32,119 nucleotides of DNA, from the NCBI GenBank assembly GCA_903847955.1, contig CAINFA010000098.1, forward strand, positions 1 through 32,119. The letters run 5' to 3'. Within the stretch, counting starts at the first letter, position 1; each line of letters begins with the position of its first letter. Below the pieces are notes generated by a model, which was not told the origin of the DNA, did no database searches, and saw nothing but the letters and a program-made list of their open reading frames with translations. The position numbers were made by a program, and so were the translations under genes. Shown here in pieces: positions 7,096 through 14,222 of this stretch. The DNA comes from an uncultured Actinomycetes bacterium. Lineage in GTDB: Bacteria; Actinomycetota; Acidimicrobiia; Acidimicrobiales; RAAP-2.

Positions 7096-8179
7096 GTACC
7101 CCGCACCCCGACTGCTCGGGACCGACCACCTCGAGCTGTGGGTGGGCAACGCCAAGCAGGCGGCCTACTTCTACACCCACGGCTTCGGCTTCGACCTCGT
7201 CGCCTACGCCGGTCCCGAGACCGGGTTGCGGGAAGAGGCCAGCTACGTCGTTCGACAGGGCTCCATCTGCCTCGTGCTGACGGGGTCGATGGGACCTCAA
7301 GGACCCATCGCCGCCCACGTCGCCCGCCACGGTGACGGGGTCAAGGTCATCGCACTGGCCGTCGACGACGCGGTGGCGGCCTATGAGCAGGCCACCGGGC
7401 GTGGTGCGGTGGGGGTCGAGGAGCCCACCAAGCACGAGGATCCACACGGGGTGGTGCTCTCCTCGGCGGTGGCCACCTACGGCGACACCGTCCATCGGTT
7501 CATCGACCGCTCGGCCTACCACGGCCCCTTCCTGCCCGGGTTCACCGAACGGCACCAACGCGGCGGTGGCGTCGGGGTGACCTCGATCGACCACGTGGTG
7601 GGCAACGTCGAGGAGGAGCGGATGGAGACCTGGGCGGCCTACTACCGCACCGTGTTCGACTTCGACGTGTTCATCGAGTTCGACGAGCACGACATCGCCA
7701 CCCAGTACTCCGCCCTGCGCTCGAAGGTGGCTCGCGACCCCAGGTCCTTCATCACCTACCCCCTCAACGAGCCCTTCGAGGGTCGTCGTCGCTCCCAGAT
7801 CCAGGAGTACCTCGACTTCTACGGCGGACCCGGCGTGCAGCACATCGCCATGTCCACCACCGACATCTTCGCCACCGTGGCCGAGCTCAAGGACCGGGGG
7901 ATTGAGTTCCTCGCCACGCCCCACAGCTACTACGAGGAGCTGGGAGACCGGGCCGACGGCCTCGAGGTGGACCTCGGGCGACTCGAGGAGCTCTCGATCC
8001 TGCTCGACCGTGACGACGCCGGCCACCTCCTGCAGATCTTCACCAAGCCGGTCACCGACCGCCCCACCATGTTCTTCGAGATCATCGAGCGGCGCGGTTC
8101 AGCCGGGTTCGGCAAGGGCAACTTCAAGGCCCTGTTCGAAGCCATCGAGCGCGAGCAAGAGCGCCGCGGGAACCTCTAA
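7088..8179 (+). CDS. hppD: 4-hydroxyphenylpyruvate dioxygenase
   Basis: Converts 4-hydroxyphenylpyruvate to homogentisate, the second step of tyrosine breakdown. The 363-residue product has two VOC-type halves. The iron ligands are visible as H169 (SIDHVV), H252 (GVQHIAM) and E331 (MFFEIIERRG), a spacing close to that of characterised bacterial enzymes. The C-terminal signature GFGKGNFKALFEAIEREQ is diagnostic. ATG 7088 is supported by GGAGGAGC shortly upstream and overlaps the end of the preceding HDO-like gene. The hmgA gene follows after only 2 bp. There is no sign of truncation. The family also contains hydroxymandelate synthases, but direct linkage to homogentisate dioxygenase favours this assignment. 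Confidence 0.95.
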   Translation: MAEYPAPRLLGTDHLELWVGNAKQAAYFYTHGFGFDLVAYAGPETGLREEASYVVRQGSICLVLTGSMGPQGPIAAHVARHGDGVKVIALAVDDAVAAYEQATGRGAVGVEEPTKHEDPHGVVLSSAVATYGDTVHRFIDRSAYHGPFLPGFTERHQRGGGVGVTSIDHVVGNVEEERMETWAAYYRTVFDFDVFIEFDEHDIATQYSALRSKVARDPRSFITYPLNEPFEGRRRSQIQEYLDFYGGPGVQHIAMSTTDIFATVAELKDRGIEFLATPHSYYEELGDRADGLEVDLGRLEELSILLDRDDAGHLLQIFTKPVTDRPTMFFEIIERRGSAGFGKGNFKALFEAIEREQERRGNL

Positions 8180-8181
8180 CG

Positions 8182-9336
8182 GTGCGGTCGTATCGAAGCC
8201 AGGGCATCGTTCCGCCCAAGCGCCACACCTTGATGGCCCACGGCGAGGGCTACCTGTTCGAGGAGCTCTTCGGCCGTCACGGCTTCTCAGGCCCCTCGAG
8301 CCTGCTCTACCACCAGCACCTGCCGGAGTCCCAAGATCGCTCAACGGCCGGACCTGACCTCTCGCCCCGCTATCGCATCGAGCACCCGCTGCGCCAAGGG
8401 CACCTCGTGGCCACCGCCCTCGAGCGCACCGGCACCATGGCGGAGGGTCGCCAGTGGCTGCTCGGCAACGAGCAGGTTCTTCTCGGCATATGCCTGCCGG
8501 TAGCCAACCAAGCAGTCCTCACCGTCAACGGCTCGGCCGATGAGCTGCTGTTCCTCCACGAGGGCCGAGGGGTGTGTCGGACGCAGTTCGGCACCTTGGC
8601 GATCGGCCCAGGGGACTACCTCGTGCTCCCCCGGGGCACCATCTCCCAACTGGTGTTCGAGGACCCCATGGAGGCCCGCGTGCTGTGCATCGAGACCGCC
8701 TCCATGCTCGACAGCCCAGCCCGCTACCGCACCCGAACCGGTCAGCTCCACGAGGGGGCGCCCTACTGCGAGCGCGACGTGCACCCGCCCGTGCTCGGCC
8801 CACCCGAGGAAGGCCCCGCCACCGTGTGGCTTCGGCGAGGTGGCCTCGTCACCATCATCGAGCTCGAGCACCACCCCTTCGATGTGCTCGGCTGGGATGG
8901 GTCGCTCTACCCCTACACCTTCAACATCGCCGACTTCGAGCCACTGGCGGGGAGGGTCCACGTGCCTCCCCCGTTCCACCAGACCTTCGAAGCCGACGGG
9001 GTGGTGGTCTGCAGCTTCGTGCCCCGCCAGCTCGACTGGGACCCCGAGGCCAATGCCCTGCCCTACCACCACTCGAACCTCGACTCCGATGAGGTCCTGT
9101 ACTACGTCGACGGCACCTACGCCGCCCGCCGAGGGGTGGGTCGCGGCTCGTTCACCCACCACGTCATGGGCCTGGCGCACGGTCCCCAGCCCGGCGCCCT
9201 CGAGGCGTCGATCGGTCGCGAGCGCCGCACCGACGAGGTGGCGGTGATGCTCGACACCTTCGCCCCCCTTCTGCGCACCGAGCTGGCCACGACCATCCTC
9301 GACCCCGCCTACCCGAGTTCGTGGTCCACCCGGTGA
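8182..9336 (+). CDS. hmgA: Homogentisate 1,2-dioxygenase
   Basis: Opens the homogentisate ring to maleylacetoacetate using ferrous iron and oxygen. The 384-residue cupin-type protein carries HGEGYLFEELFGRHGFSGPSSLLYH near the N-terminus. The C-terminal iron site is spread over LPYHHSNLDSDEVLYYVDG (likely H297 or H296, and E304) and GLAHGPQPGALE (H333). This matches actinobacterial homogentisate dioxygenases, which are shorter than the ~430-residue proteobacterial form. It starts at GTG 8182, 2 bp after hppD, with no strong ribosome binding site, so translation probably depends on coupling. Its TGA overlaps the GTG of the aminotransferase (GTGA). Confidence 0.92.
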   Translation: MRSYRSQGIVPPKRHTLMAHGEGYLFEELFGRHGFSGPSSLLYHQHLPESQDRSTAGPDLSPRYRIEHPLRQGHLVATALERTGTMAEGRQWLLGNEQVLLGICLPVANQAVLTVNGSADELLFLHEGRGVCRTQFGTLAIGPGDYLVLPRGTISQLVFEDPMEARVLCIETASMLDSPARYRTRTGQLHEGAPYCERDVHPPVLGPPEEGPATVWLRRGGLVTIIELEHHPFDVLGWDGSLYPYTFNIADFEPLAGRVHVPPPFHQTFEADGVVVCSFVPRQLDWDPEANALPYHHSNLDSDEVLYYVDGTYAARRGVGRGSFTHHVMGLAHGPQPGALEASIGRERRTDEVAVMLDTFAPLLRTELATTILDPAYPSSWSTR

Positions 9337-10502
9337 GCACCTGGCCGCTGGCCCAGGGTCACCACGAGCCTGCGGGAGGTGGCTGGATCCGGGCCATGTT
9401 CGCCGAGGGGGCGCGGCTCAAGGCGCTCCATGGGCCCTCAGCAGTGGCGGACCTGTCGCTCGGACAGCCCCTCGAGGCCACTGCGGAAGTCCGCGCCGCC
9501 TTCGCCCGAGCTGCCGCCCAGGACTGGCCTGGGCGCTTCGGCTACCTCGACAACCTGGGGCACCCCGCCACCAGGGCCCACGTGGCTGCCGCCTGCGGGC
9601 TCGAGGGGATCCCCCCAGAGGCGGTGGTGATGACCTGTGGTGCAGCCGGTGCGCTGGTGCTGGCCTTGGCCGCCTTCTGCCCGCCAGGTGGAGAGGTCCT
9701 CGGCACCGGGCCCTACTTCCCCGAGTTCACCGCCTACGCCCGCAGCGCCGGCGGCAGCTTCGTCGCCCTCGACGCCCACCCCACCGAGCCCCTCGACCTC
9801 GAGGCCCTCGGCCAAGCCCTGTCGCCCTCGACGGCGGTCCTGCTCCTCAACAGCCCCAACAACCCGAGCGGCAGGGTCCTGACCGACGACCACTACGCCC
9901 AGCTGGCGGCCACCTTGGCTGCGCATGAGGCCACCACCGGTCGCACCGTGGTCCTCGTGGTCGACGAGGTCTACACCGCCCTGCACTACGACGGCGCCCG
10001 CAGTGGCCGGCCATTCGACCACTGGCCCGCCACCCTCCTCGTGCGCAGCTACTCAAAGGACCTCGGCATCGCTGGCGAGCGCTTGGGGTACCTGGTGGCC
10101 AACCCGGCCCTCGACCTCGACCAGCTCACCCAGCGCCTGCGCCAACTGCTGCGGGCCTACGGCTTCGTCAATGCTCCGAGCACTGCCCAACTGGCCATCG
10201 TCGAGCTCGGCGCCCACCAGGTGCGCCTCGACCCCTACCTCGAGCGCCGCAAGCTCCTGGCCCAGGCCCTGCAGGGAGCAGGGATCGAGGCCAGCCTGCC
10301 CGACGGTGGGCTCTACTGCTTCTTCGATGCGCCAGGCGGAGATGACGTCAGCTTCGTCACCGCCATGGCCGAGCAGCGACTGCTGTTCGCACCGGGGGTG
10401 GCCTTTGGGCAACCGGGCAAGGTGCGTGCCTGCTTCTCGGTCGAGCTCGAGACCCTCGAGCTGGCGACATCGATCCTCGACCGGACCCACCGCACCCGCT
10501 GA
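9333..10502 (+). CDS. Class I/II PLP-dependent aminotransferase (probable aromatic aminotransferase)
   Basis: 389-residue fold-type I aminotransferase. NSPNNPSGRVLT contains the conserved asparagine, VVDEVYTALHY the aspartate that contacts the pyridine nitrogen, and SYSKDLGIAGERLGY the Schiff-base lysine (K242). An arginine near the C-terminus (KVRACFSVE) would bind the substrate carboxylate. Being last in the hppD-hmgA operon, it most likely removes the amino group from tyrosine to give 4-hydroxyphenylpyruvate, the substrate of HppD; specificity is inferred from context only. GTG 9333 forms a GTGA overlap with the hmgA stop; the frame is open back to GTG 9321. It ends 2 bp from the facing fumarylacetoacetate hydrolase gene. 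Confidence 0.88.
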   Translation: MSTWPLAQGHHEPAGGGWIRAMFAEGARLKALHGPSAVADLSLGQPLEATAEVRAAFARAAAQDWPGRFGYLDNLGHPATRAHVAAACGLEGIPPEAVVMTCGAAGALVLALAAFCPPGGEVLGTGPYFPEFTAYARSAGGSFVALDAHPTEPLDLEALGQALSPSTAVLLLNSPNNPSGRVLTDDHYAQLAATLAAHEATTGRTVVLVVDEVYTALHYDGARSGRPFDHWPATLLVRSYSKDLGIAGERLGYLVANPALDLDQLTQRLRQLLRAYGFVNAPSTAQLAIVELGAHQVRLDPYLERRKLLAQALQGAGIEASLPDGGLYCFFDAPGGDDVSFVTAMAEQRLLFAPGVAFGQPGKVRACFSVELETLELATSILDRTHRTR

Positions 10503-10504
10503 GC

Positions 10505-11407
10505 TCAGCCGACGCGGTTGGCCAAGGTCCCGAGCTGCTGCACCTCGAGCTCCACGAGGTCACCGGGTGCGAGCCAGGGGTAGCGATCCGAGCCGTGGGT
10601 CAGGGCCAGCTCCAAGATGCACCCTGTGCCGCAGGTGCCCGACCCGAGCACGTCACCGGGGCGAATCACCGTCGAACGGCTGGCGTAGGCGACCATCTCC
10701 TCGAAGCTCCAGTAGAGCTCGTCGAGGTTGGCGGTGGAGTAGCGCACGCCATTGACCGAGGCGGTCATCTCGAGGTGGTACGACGAGCCCGACCGGAAGT
10801 CCTCGAGCTCGTCGGCGCTGACGAACACCGGCCCGAGGGAAGTGGCGAAGTCCTTGCCCTTCACCGGCCCCATCTGCAGCTGCATCTCTCGGCGCTGGAG
10901 GTCACGGGCCGACCAGTCATTCATGACCATGAAGCCCGACACGTGCTTGCTGGCGTCCCCTACTGAGACGGAGTTCCCAGCTTTGCCCACCACGAGGGCC
11001 ACCTCGAGCTCGAAGTCGAGCTCGACCGAGCCCTCGGGAGCGGTGACCGTGGCCTCGGGACCAACCACGGCGTAGGGGTTCGAGAAGTAGAAGACGGGTA
11101 GCTCGTACCACAGTGGCTCCATCTCGAGGCCCCTCGAGCGACGGGCGGTGGCCACGTGGCGCTCGAAGGCGTAGAAGTCCCTGATGGTGGGTGGGTCTGG
11201 CAGCGGCGAACCCAGCGCGCATCCCTCAAGCTCGAGCACCCGCCGTGGCTGGGCCAGCGCCCGCTGGGCGGCGTCTTCCAGCGCGGTGCCGCCGGTCTCG
11301 AGCAGGCGACGCAGGGTCACGGTGTCGTCGAGCTCGAAGACCTCCTCGGCCCGGAGCAACCCCAGTCGGACCTCGCCGTCCTCACCTGCATTGGCGACGA
11401 ACCGCAC
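10505..11407 (-). CDS. Fumarylacetoacetate hydrolase family protein
   Basis: 300-residue FAH-family protein. The metal-binding acidic motif is in SVELDFELEVALVVG, followed by NDWSARDLQRREMQ and GPVKGKDFATSLGPVF, all hallmarks of the family. In this context it would cleave fumarylacetoacetate to fumarate and acetoacetate, closing the tyrosine pathway. The wider family also contains hydratases and decarboxylases, so the exact reaction is inferred from the facing hppD-hmgA operon. It is the last gene of a leftward operon, starting at GTG 11407, 6 bp after the DUF2505 gene. Stop codons of this gene and the aminotransferase are only 2 bp apart. No maleylacetoacetate isomerase is seen in the window. 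Confidence 0.88.
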   Translation of the reverse strand: MRFVANAGEDGEVRLGLLRAEEVFELDDTVTLRRLLETGGTALEDAAQRALAQPRRVLELEGCALGSPLPDPPTIRDFYAFERHVATARRSRGLEMEPLWYELPVFYFSNPYAVVGPEATVTAPEGSVELDFELEVALVVGKAGNSVSVGDASKHVSGFMVMNDWSARDLQRREMQLQMGPVKGKDFATSLGPVFVSADELEDFRSGSSYHLEMTASVNGVRYSTANLDELYWSFEEMVAYASRSTVIRPGDVLGSGTCGTGCILELALTHGSDRYPWLAPGDLVELEVQQLGTLANRVG

Positions 11408-11413
11408 CTCAGC

Positions 11414-11902
11414 TCACCGACGGCAGAAGCGCTCGAGGGCGGCCGCCTCGGCGGCCAGGTGGGCTTCGAAGCCCCGTGCGATGGCTTGCTCCGCAGCGCG
11501 CGCCACGAAGGGGAAGTGCACCTCCAAGGTGGCGTCGACCTGCTCCAAGGTGGCCTCGCCCTCGAGCAGGAGGTCGTAGCCCCCGCTGCAGCTGAGGAGG
11601 TCTTGGTAGTGGTCGGGGACCACCTCAAGAGACGCGGTGGCGGCCTCGAGGTCGAGGGTGGTGTGGATCACCCAGGTCAGCTTGGCGGCATCGAGGGCCG
11701 CCTTGGCTGGGCCCGAGAGCTCACCGGAGAAGCCGTAGCGCACCTCGAGCTGGGCGGTGGAGCCCTGCACCGAGATCTGCAGGACCTCAGGGGCGGCCAC
11801 GTTGTTGACCGAGCCCACCGAGGCGTAGAAGTCGGGGTCCACCAGCGCCTCGAGCACCTGGGCCCGGGGTGCGGCGATGCGTTGATCGAGGTGCAGCTCC
11901 AT
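11414..11902 (-). CDS. DUF2505/SRPBCC-fold protein
   Basis: 162-residue protein resembling the actinobacterial DUF2505 family, a START/SRPBCC-like ligand-binding fold. It opens with MELHLDQRIAAPRAQVLEALVDPDFYASVGSV, the usual first strand and helix of SRPBCC proteins, and ends with a long amphipathic helix (FVARAAEQAIARGFEAHLAAEAAALERF). Such proteins bind hydrophobic ligands; no reaction is known for the family. It sits between a PPOX protein and the fumarylacetoacetate hydrolase, 2 bp after the former, so the three form one transcript. A link to aromatic catabolism is only suggested by position. Confidence 0.75.
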   Translation of the reverse strand: MELHLDQRIAAPRAQVLEALVDPDFYASVGSVNNVAAPEVLQISVQGSTAQLEVRYGFSGELSGPAKAALDAAKLTWVIHTTLDLEAATASLEVVPDHYQDLLSCSGGYDLLLEGEATLEQVDATLEVHFPFVARAAEQAIARGFEAHLAAEAAALERFCRR

Positions 11903-11904
11903 GC

Positions 11905-12396
11905 TCAGCGCTCCGTGCCCAAGCCGAGCTTGCGGTGGTCCCAGGTGACCACCCGATCAACGGCCACCTTGACCGCCACCCGCTTGTGGAGCATGGCCTT
12001 GACGAAGGGCTCCATGGCCTCGGTGTAGGGGCCGTAGTAGCGCTCGCAGATGCTGACCCCGAGCGCCCAGAGCTCCTCGGGGTCCTCGGAGAGCTCGGCG
12101 TGGCCCACCAGCTCCACGCCTCGGAGCTCCTCGTAGGTCTCACCGGCTTCGAACAGCAAGGTGAGCTGGGGGTCGCGCCGGAGGTTCTGCACCTTCTGGG
12201 CCTTGGCCTTGGTCTCAATCGCCAAGGTGGAGCCGATGAAGCCGTACCACATGGCCACCGCATGGATGGTGCCGTCGTGGTTGATGGTGCACATCGACAC
12301 CGTCTGGCGCTCGGCTAAGAACGCCTCGACCTCCGTCTCGGTCATCTTGATGAGGTCACGCTGGTTGACCCCACGTCCAAAGGCCTCGTTCGCCAT
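11905..12396 (-). CDS. PPOX-class flavin/F420-dependent oxidoreductase family protein
   Basis: 163-residue split-barrel protein. VEAFLAERQTVSMCTINHDGTIHAVAMWYGFIGSTLAIETKAKAQKVQNLRRDPQLTLLFEAG is the typical PPOX/F420-type N-terminal barrel, and ELRGVELVGHAEL continues it. Members bind FMN, F420 or heme-breakdown products. ATG 12396 is clearly the start: GGAGGGGAC immediately precedes it, although the frame is open far upstream with poor-quality residues. It is the first gene of the leftward PPOX-DUF2505-FAH operon. TACGAT (minus strand, 12423-12418) is a possible -10. The PHO-box-like repeats at 12457-12511 lie upstream and could affect this promoter as well as the divergent regulator gene. 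Confidence 0.82.
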   Translation of the reverse strand: MANEAFGRGVNQRDLIKMTETEVEAFLAERQTVSMCTINHDGTIHAVAMWYGFIGSTLAIETKAKAQKVQNLRRDPQLTLLFEAGETYEELRGVELVGHAELSEDPEELWALGVSICERYYGPYTEAMEPFVKAMLHKRVAVKVAVDRVVTWDHRKLGLGTER

Positions 12397-12456
12397 GTCC
12401 CCTCCGAGCTCTGGCGCATCGTACCTGCTCAGCTGGGATGTTTCCCGAGCCCAACA

Positions 12457-12511
12457 GTTCACACCACGGTTACCTCGCTGTTGCTCGAACGCAGCCTCCC
12501 GTTCACCTCGC
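12457..12511. promoter_or_regulatory. PHO-box-like direct repeats between PPOX operon and response regulator
   Basis: GTTCAC at 12457, GTTACC at 12469, GTTGCT at 12480 and GTTCACC at 12501 are spaced 12, 11 and 21 bp apart, close to one or two DNA turns. Actinobacterial PhoP/RegX3-type regulators bind GTTCACC units at about 11-bp spacing. The last unit ends 9 bp before the TAGGTT hexamer at 12517-12522. Confidence 0.45.
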
Positions 12512-12516
12512 ACCCC

Positions 12517-12522
12517 TAGGTT
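12517..12522 (+). promoter_or_regulatory. -10 element preceding a leaderless upstream ORF
   Basis: TAGGTT followed after exactly 6 nt by GTG 12529, the same arrangement as the other leaderless starts in the window. Confidence 0.5.
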
Positions 12523-12528
12523 GGCCAT

Positions 12529-12741
12529 GTGGTCGGGTTCCCCCCTGCAGCATCTGGCGACCGGCAAGGGCACCGTGCCGTGTCGCCGCAGGCTCCTCCC
12601 CTCCCTTGTGACGCCGATGGGGGCCCGACCGCTGCTCCTTGTCCCGCCCGTCGTCGCCGCAAGGGCCCGACGCGGTGCACCGCGAGGTGGCACCTGAACA
12701 CCCGCGCCCAGCGGCACGGCACCTGGGCCACCCCCCGATGA
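12529..12741 (+). CDS. Putative leaderless upstream ORF coupled to the response regulator
   Basis: A 70-codon reading frame whose GTG lies 6 nt after TAGGTT and whose TGA overlaps the response-regulator ATG (ATGA at 12738-12741). The product is rich in Pro, Arg and Ala (for example APCPARRRRKGPTRC) and resembles no family I know, so it may act through being translated rather than as a protein. The regulator start has no ribosome binding site, which fits reinitiation from this ORF. Alternatively this is simply a 5' untranslated region with a chance open frame. Confidence 0.4.
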   Translation: MVGFPPAASGDRQGHRAVSPQAPPLPCDADGGPTAAPCPARRRRKGPTRCTARWHLNTRAQRHGTWATPR

Positions 12742-13448
12742 CCCAGGTCACCGCCCAGCTGACCGGCCACCCCTCGGTGCTCGTGGTCGACGACGAGGGC
12801 TCCTACCGCGACGCCCTGTCCTCGGGGCTGTCAGCCCAGGGGTTCACCGTGACCACCGCGGCCGATGGCTCAGAGGCGGAGTCGCTCTTCATGGCCGAGT
12901 CCTTCGACCTCGTGCTGCTCGACGTCATGCTGCCCGACACCTCGGGCATCGAGCTGTGCCAGCGGTTGCGGGCCGCTCGCAAGGTGCCGATCATCATGGT
13001 CTCGGCTCGAGATGGCGAGATCGACGTCGTCTTGGGACTCGAGTTCGGCGCGGCGGACTACGTGGCCAAGCCCTTCCGGCTGCGGGAGTTGGTGGCTCGG
13101 ATGCGGGCCGTGCTGCGTCGCGACGGGGACCCGAGCCCCGCCACCAACGACGTGCTGAAGGTCGGTCCTCTCGCACTCGACCTCGACCGCCGTGAACTGC
13201 GAGTCGACGGTGAGCTGGTGGAGGTCTCCCGCCGGGAGTTCGATCTCCTGAGCTTGCTGATGGCCCGACCCGGTCAGGTGGTGACCCGCGAGGAGTGCAT
13301 CGACCAGCTCTGGTTCGACGCCGATCTGTGCGACACCCGCACCTTGGACACCCACATGAAGCGACTGCGCCGCAAGGTGGAGGCCGACGCGGCGAACCCC
13401 CGACACCTCGTCACCGTCAGAGGCATCGGCTTCCGCTGCGATCCCTGA
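12738..13448 (+). CDS. OmpR/PhoB-family response regulator (RegX3-like)
   Basis: 236-residue two-component response regulator. The receiver domain has VVDDE with acidic pocket residues D18-D19, the phospho-acceptor D62 in LVLLDVMLP, the switch serine in MVSARDGE and the lysine in VAKPFRLREL. The C-terminal winged helix (about 135-236) ends in TRTLDTHMKRLRRKVEADAANPRHLVTVRGIGFRC. The receiver most resembles RegX3/PhoP-type regulators, where phosphate control is known, but no histidine kinase, phoU or pst gene is nearby. ATG 12738 has no Shine-Dalgarno sequence and overlaps the stop of an upstream frame. PHO-box-like repeats upstream suggest autoregulation. Confidence 0.9.
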   Translation: MTQVTAQLTGHPSVLVVDDEGSYRDALSSGLSAQGFTVTTAADGSEAESLFMAESFDLVLLDVMLPDTSGIELCQRLRAARKVPIIMVSARDGEIDVVLGLEFGAADYVAKPFRLRELVARMRAVLRRDGDPSPATNDVLKVGPLALDLDRRELRVDGELVEVSRREFDLLSLLMARPGQVVTREECIDQLWFDADLCDTRTLDTHMKRLRRKVEADAANPRHLVTVRGIGFRCDP

Positions 13449-13483
13449 TCGTCCTCGCCCGTCCAGATCGGCCCGCTGATCAC

Positions 13484-13489
13484 TAGGTT
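13484..13489 (+). promoter_or_regulatory. -10 element of leaderless bcp promoter
   Basis: TAGGTT with a 6-nt spacer to ATG 13496. The gap to the response-regulator stop is under 50 bp, so the peroxiredoxin can be transcribed on its own. Confidence 0.65.
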
Positions 13490-13495
13490 GGGGCC

Positions 13496-13948
13496 ATGGA
13501 CATCGGTGACGTGGCAGCAGACTTCGAGCTCAAGGACCAGACCGGGACGACTCGCTCGCTCTCCGAGCTGTGCAGCACCGGACCGGTGGTCCTCTTCTTC
13601 TACCCCGCGGCGATGACCAAGGGCTGCACCGCCGAGAGCTGCCACTTCCGAGACCTCGCCAAGGAGTTCACAGAGGTGGGCGCCCAGCGGGTAGGGATCA
13701 GCCTCGACAGCGTCGAGAAGCAGAAGGCCTTCTCGGACCTCCACGGCTTCGACTACCCCCTGTTGGCCGACACCGAGGGGGTCGTCGCTCGCCAGTTCGG
13801 GGTCAAGCGAGCCATCTCGTTGCTCAAGACCAAGCGGTCGACCTTCGTGCTCGACACCGATCGCACCGTGCTCGGCCGCTTCACCTCCGAGCTCAACATG
13901 GAGGCGCACGCCGACCAAGCGCTGCAGCTCCTCCGCTCGAGGCGCTAG
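13496..13948 (+). CDS. bcp: Bcp/PrxQ-type thioredoxin-dependent peroxiredoxin
   Basis: 150-residue peroxiredoxin that reduces hydrogen and organic peroxides using thioredoxin-like donors. The active site FFYPAAMTKGCTAESCHFRD contains the P-x3-T-x2-C motif (P37, T41, peroxidatic C44) and a resolving C49 five residues later, as in Bcp/PrxQ. An alanine stands where many members have aspartate after the proline. It is probably leaderless: TAGGTT lies 6 nt before ATG 13496 and there is no ribosome binding site. The TAG stop overlaps the stop of the facing DUF1543 gene by 3 bp. Confidence 0.92.
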   Translation: MDIGDVAADFELKDQTGTTRSLSELCSTGPVVLFFYPAAMTKGCTAESCHFRDLAKEFTEVGAQRVGISLDSVEKQKAFSDLHGFDYPLLADTEGVVARQFGVKRAISLLKTKRSTFVLDTDRTVLGRFTSELNMEAHADQALQLLRSRR

Positions 13949-14214
13949 TCCCCCTCGTCGAAGGGGGTGTCGTTGTCGTCGACCACCTGGCGCTCGGTCA
14001 CGAGCCCACCTTGGGCCAAGGTGATGGCGTAGCCGTCGACGTGCTCCAGCCGCTCGTACGCGTCGACGTGGGGGCGCCCCACCCCAGCCCACTTGGCCTT
14101 GGCCTTGCGCTTCATCTCGGCTACATCGTCGGCCACGACGAAGACCACCTCGTGGTCCTCTCCCATGCGACCCTTGCCCTGGTTCCCTCCGAGGTACACC
14201 GCGTACAGCTCCAC
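13945..14214 (-). CDS. DUF1543 family protein
   Basis: 89-residue protein fitting DUF1543. It starts MELYAVYLGGNQGKGRMGEDHEVVFVVADDV and continues with KAKWAGVGRPHVDAYERLEHVDGYAITL, both family hallmarks. The function of the family is not known. GTG 14214 is preceded by AGGAGGGG on the minus strand, a strong ribosome binding site that begins inside the stop of the alkyl-sulfatase gene. Only 8 bp separate the two, so this is the fourth and last gene of the Fe/2OG-Fae-sulfatase operon. It overlaps the end of bcp by 3 bp. Whether it contributes to the operon's chemistry is unknown. Confidence 0.78.
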   Translation of the reverse strand: MELYAVYLGGNQGKGRMGEDHEVVFVVADDVAEMKRKAKAKWAGVGRPHVDAYERLEHVDGYAITLAQGGLVTERQVVDDNDTPFDEGD

Positions 14215-14222
14215 AACCCCTC

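Noticed and set aside
12671-12684. Perfect 14-bp palindrome CGCGGTGCACCGCG
   Set aside because: In a 32-kb, GC-rich window a few palindromes of this length are expected by chance. It may form a hairpin upstream of the regulator but is not enough for a call on its own.
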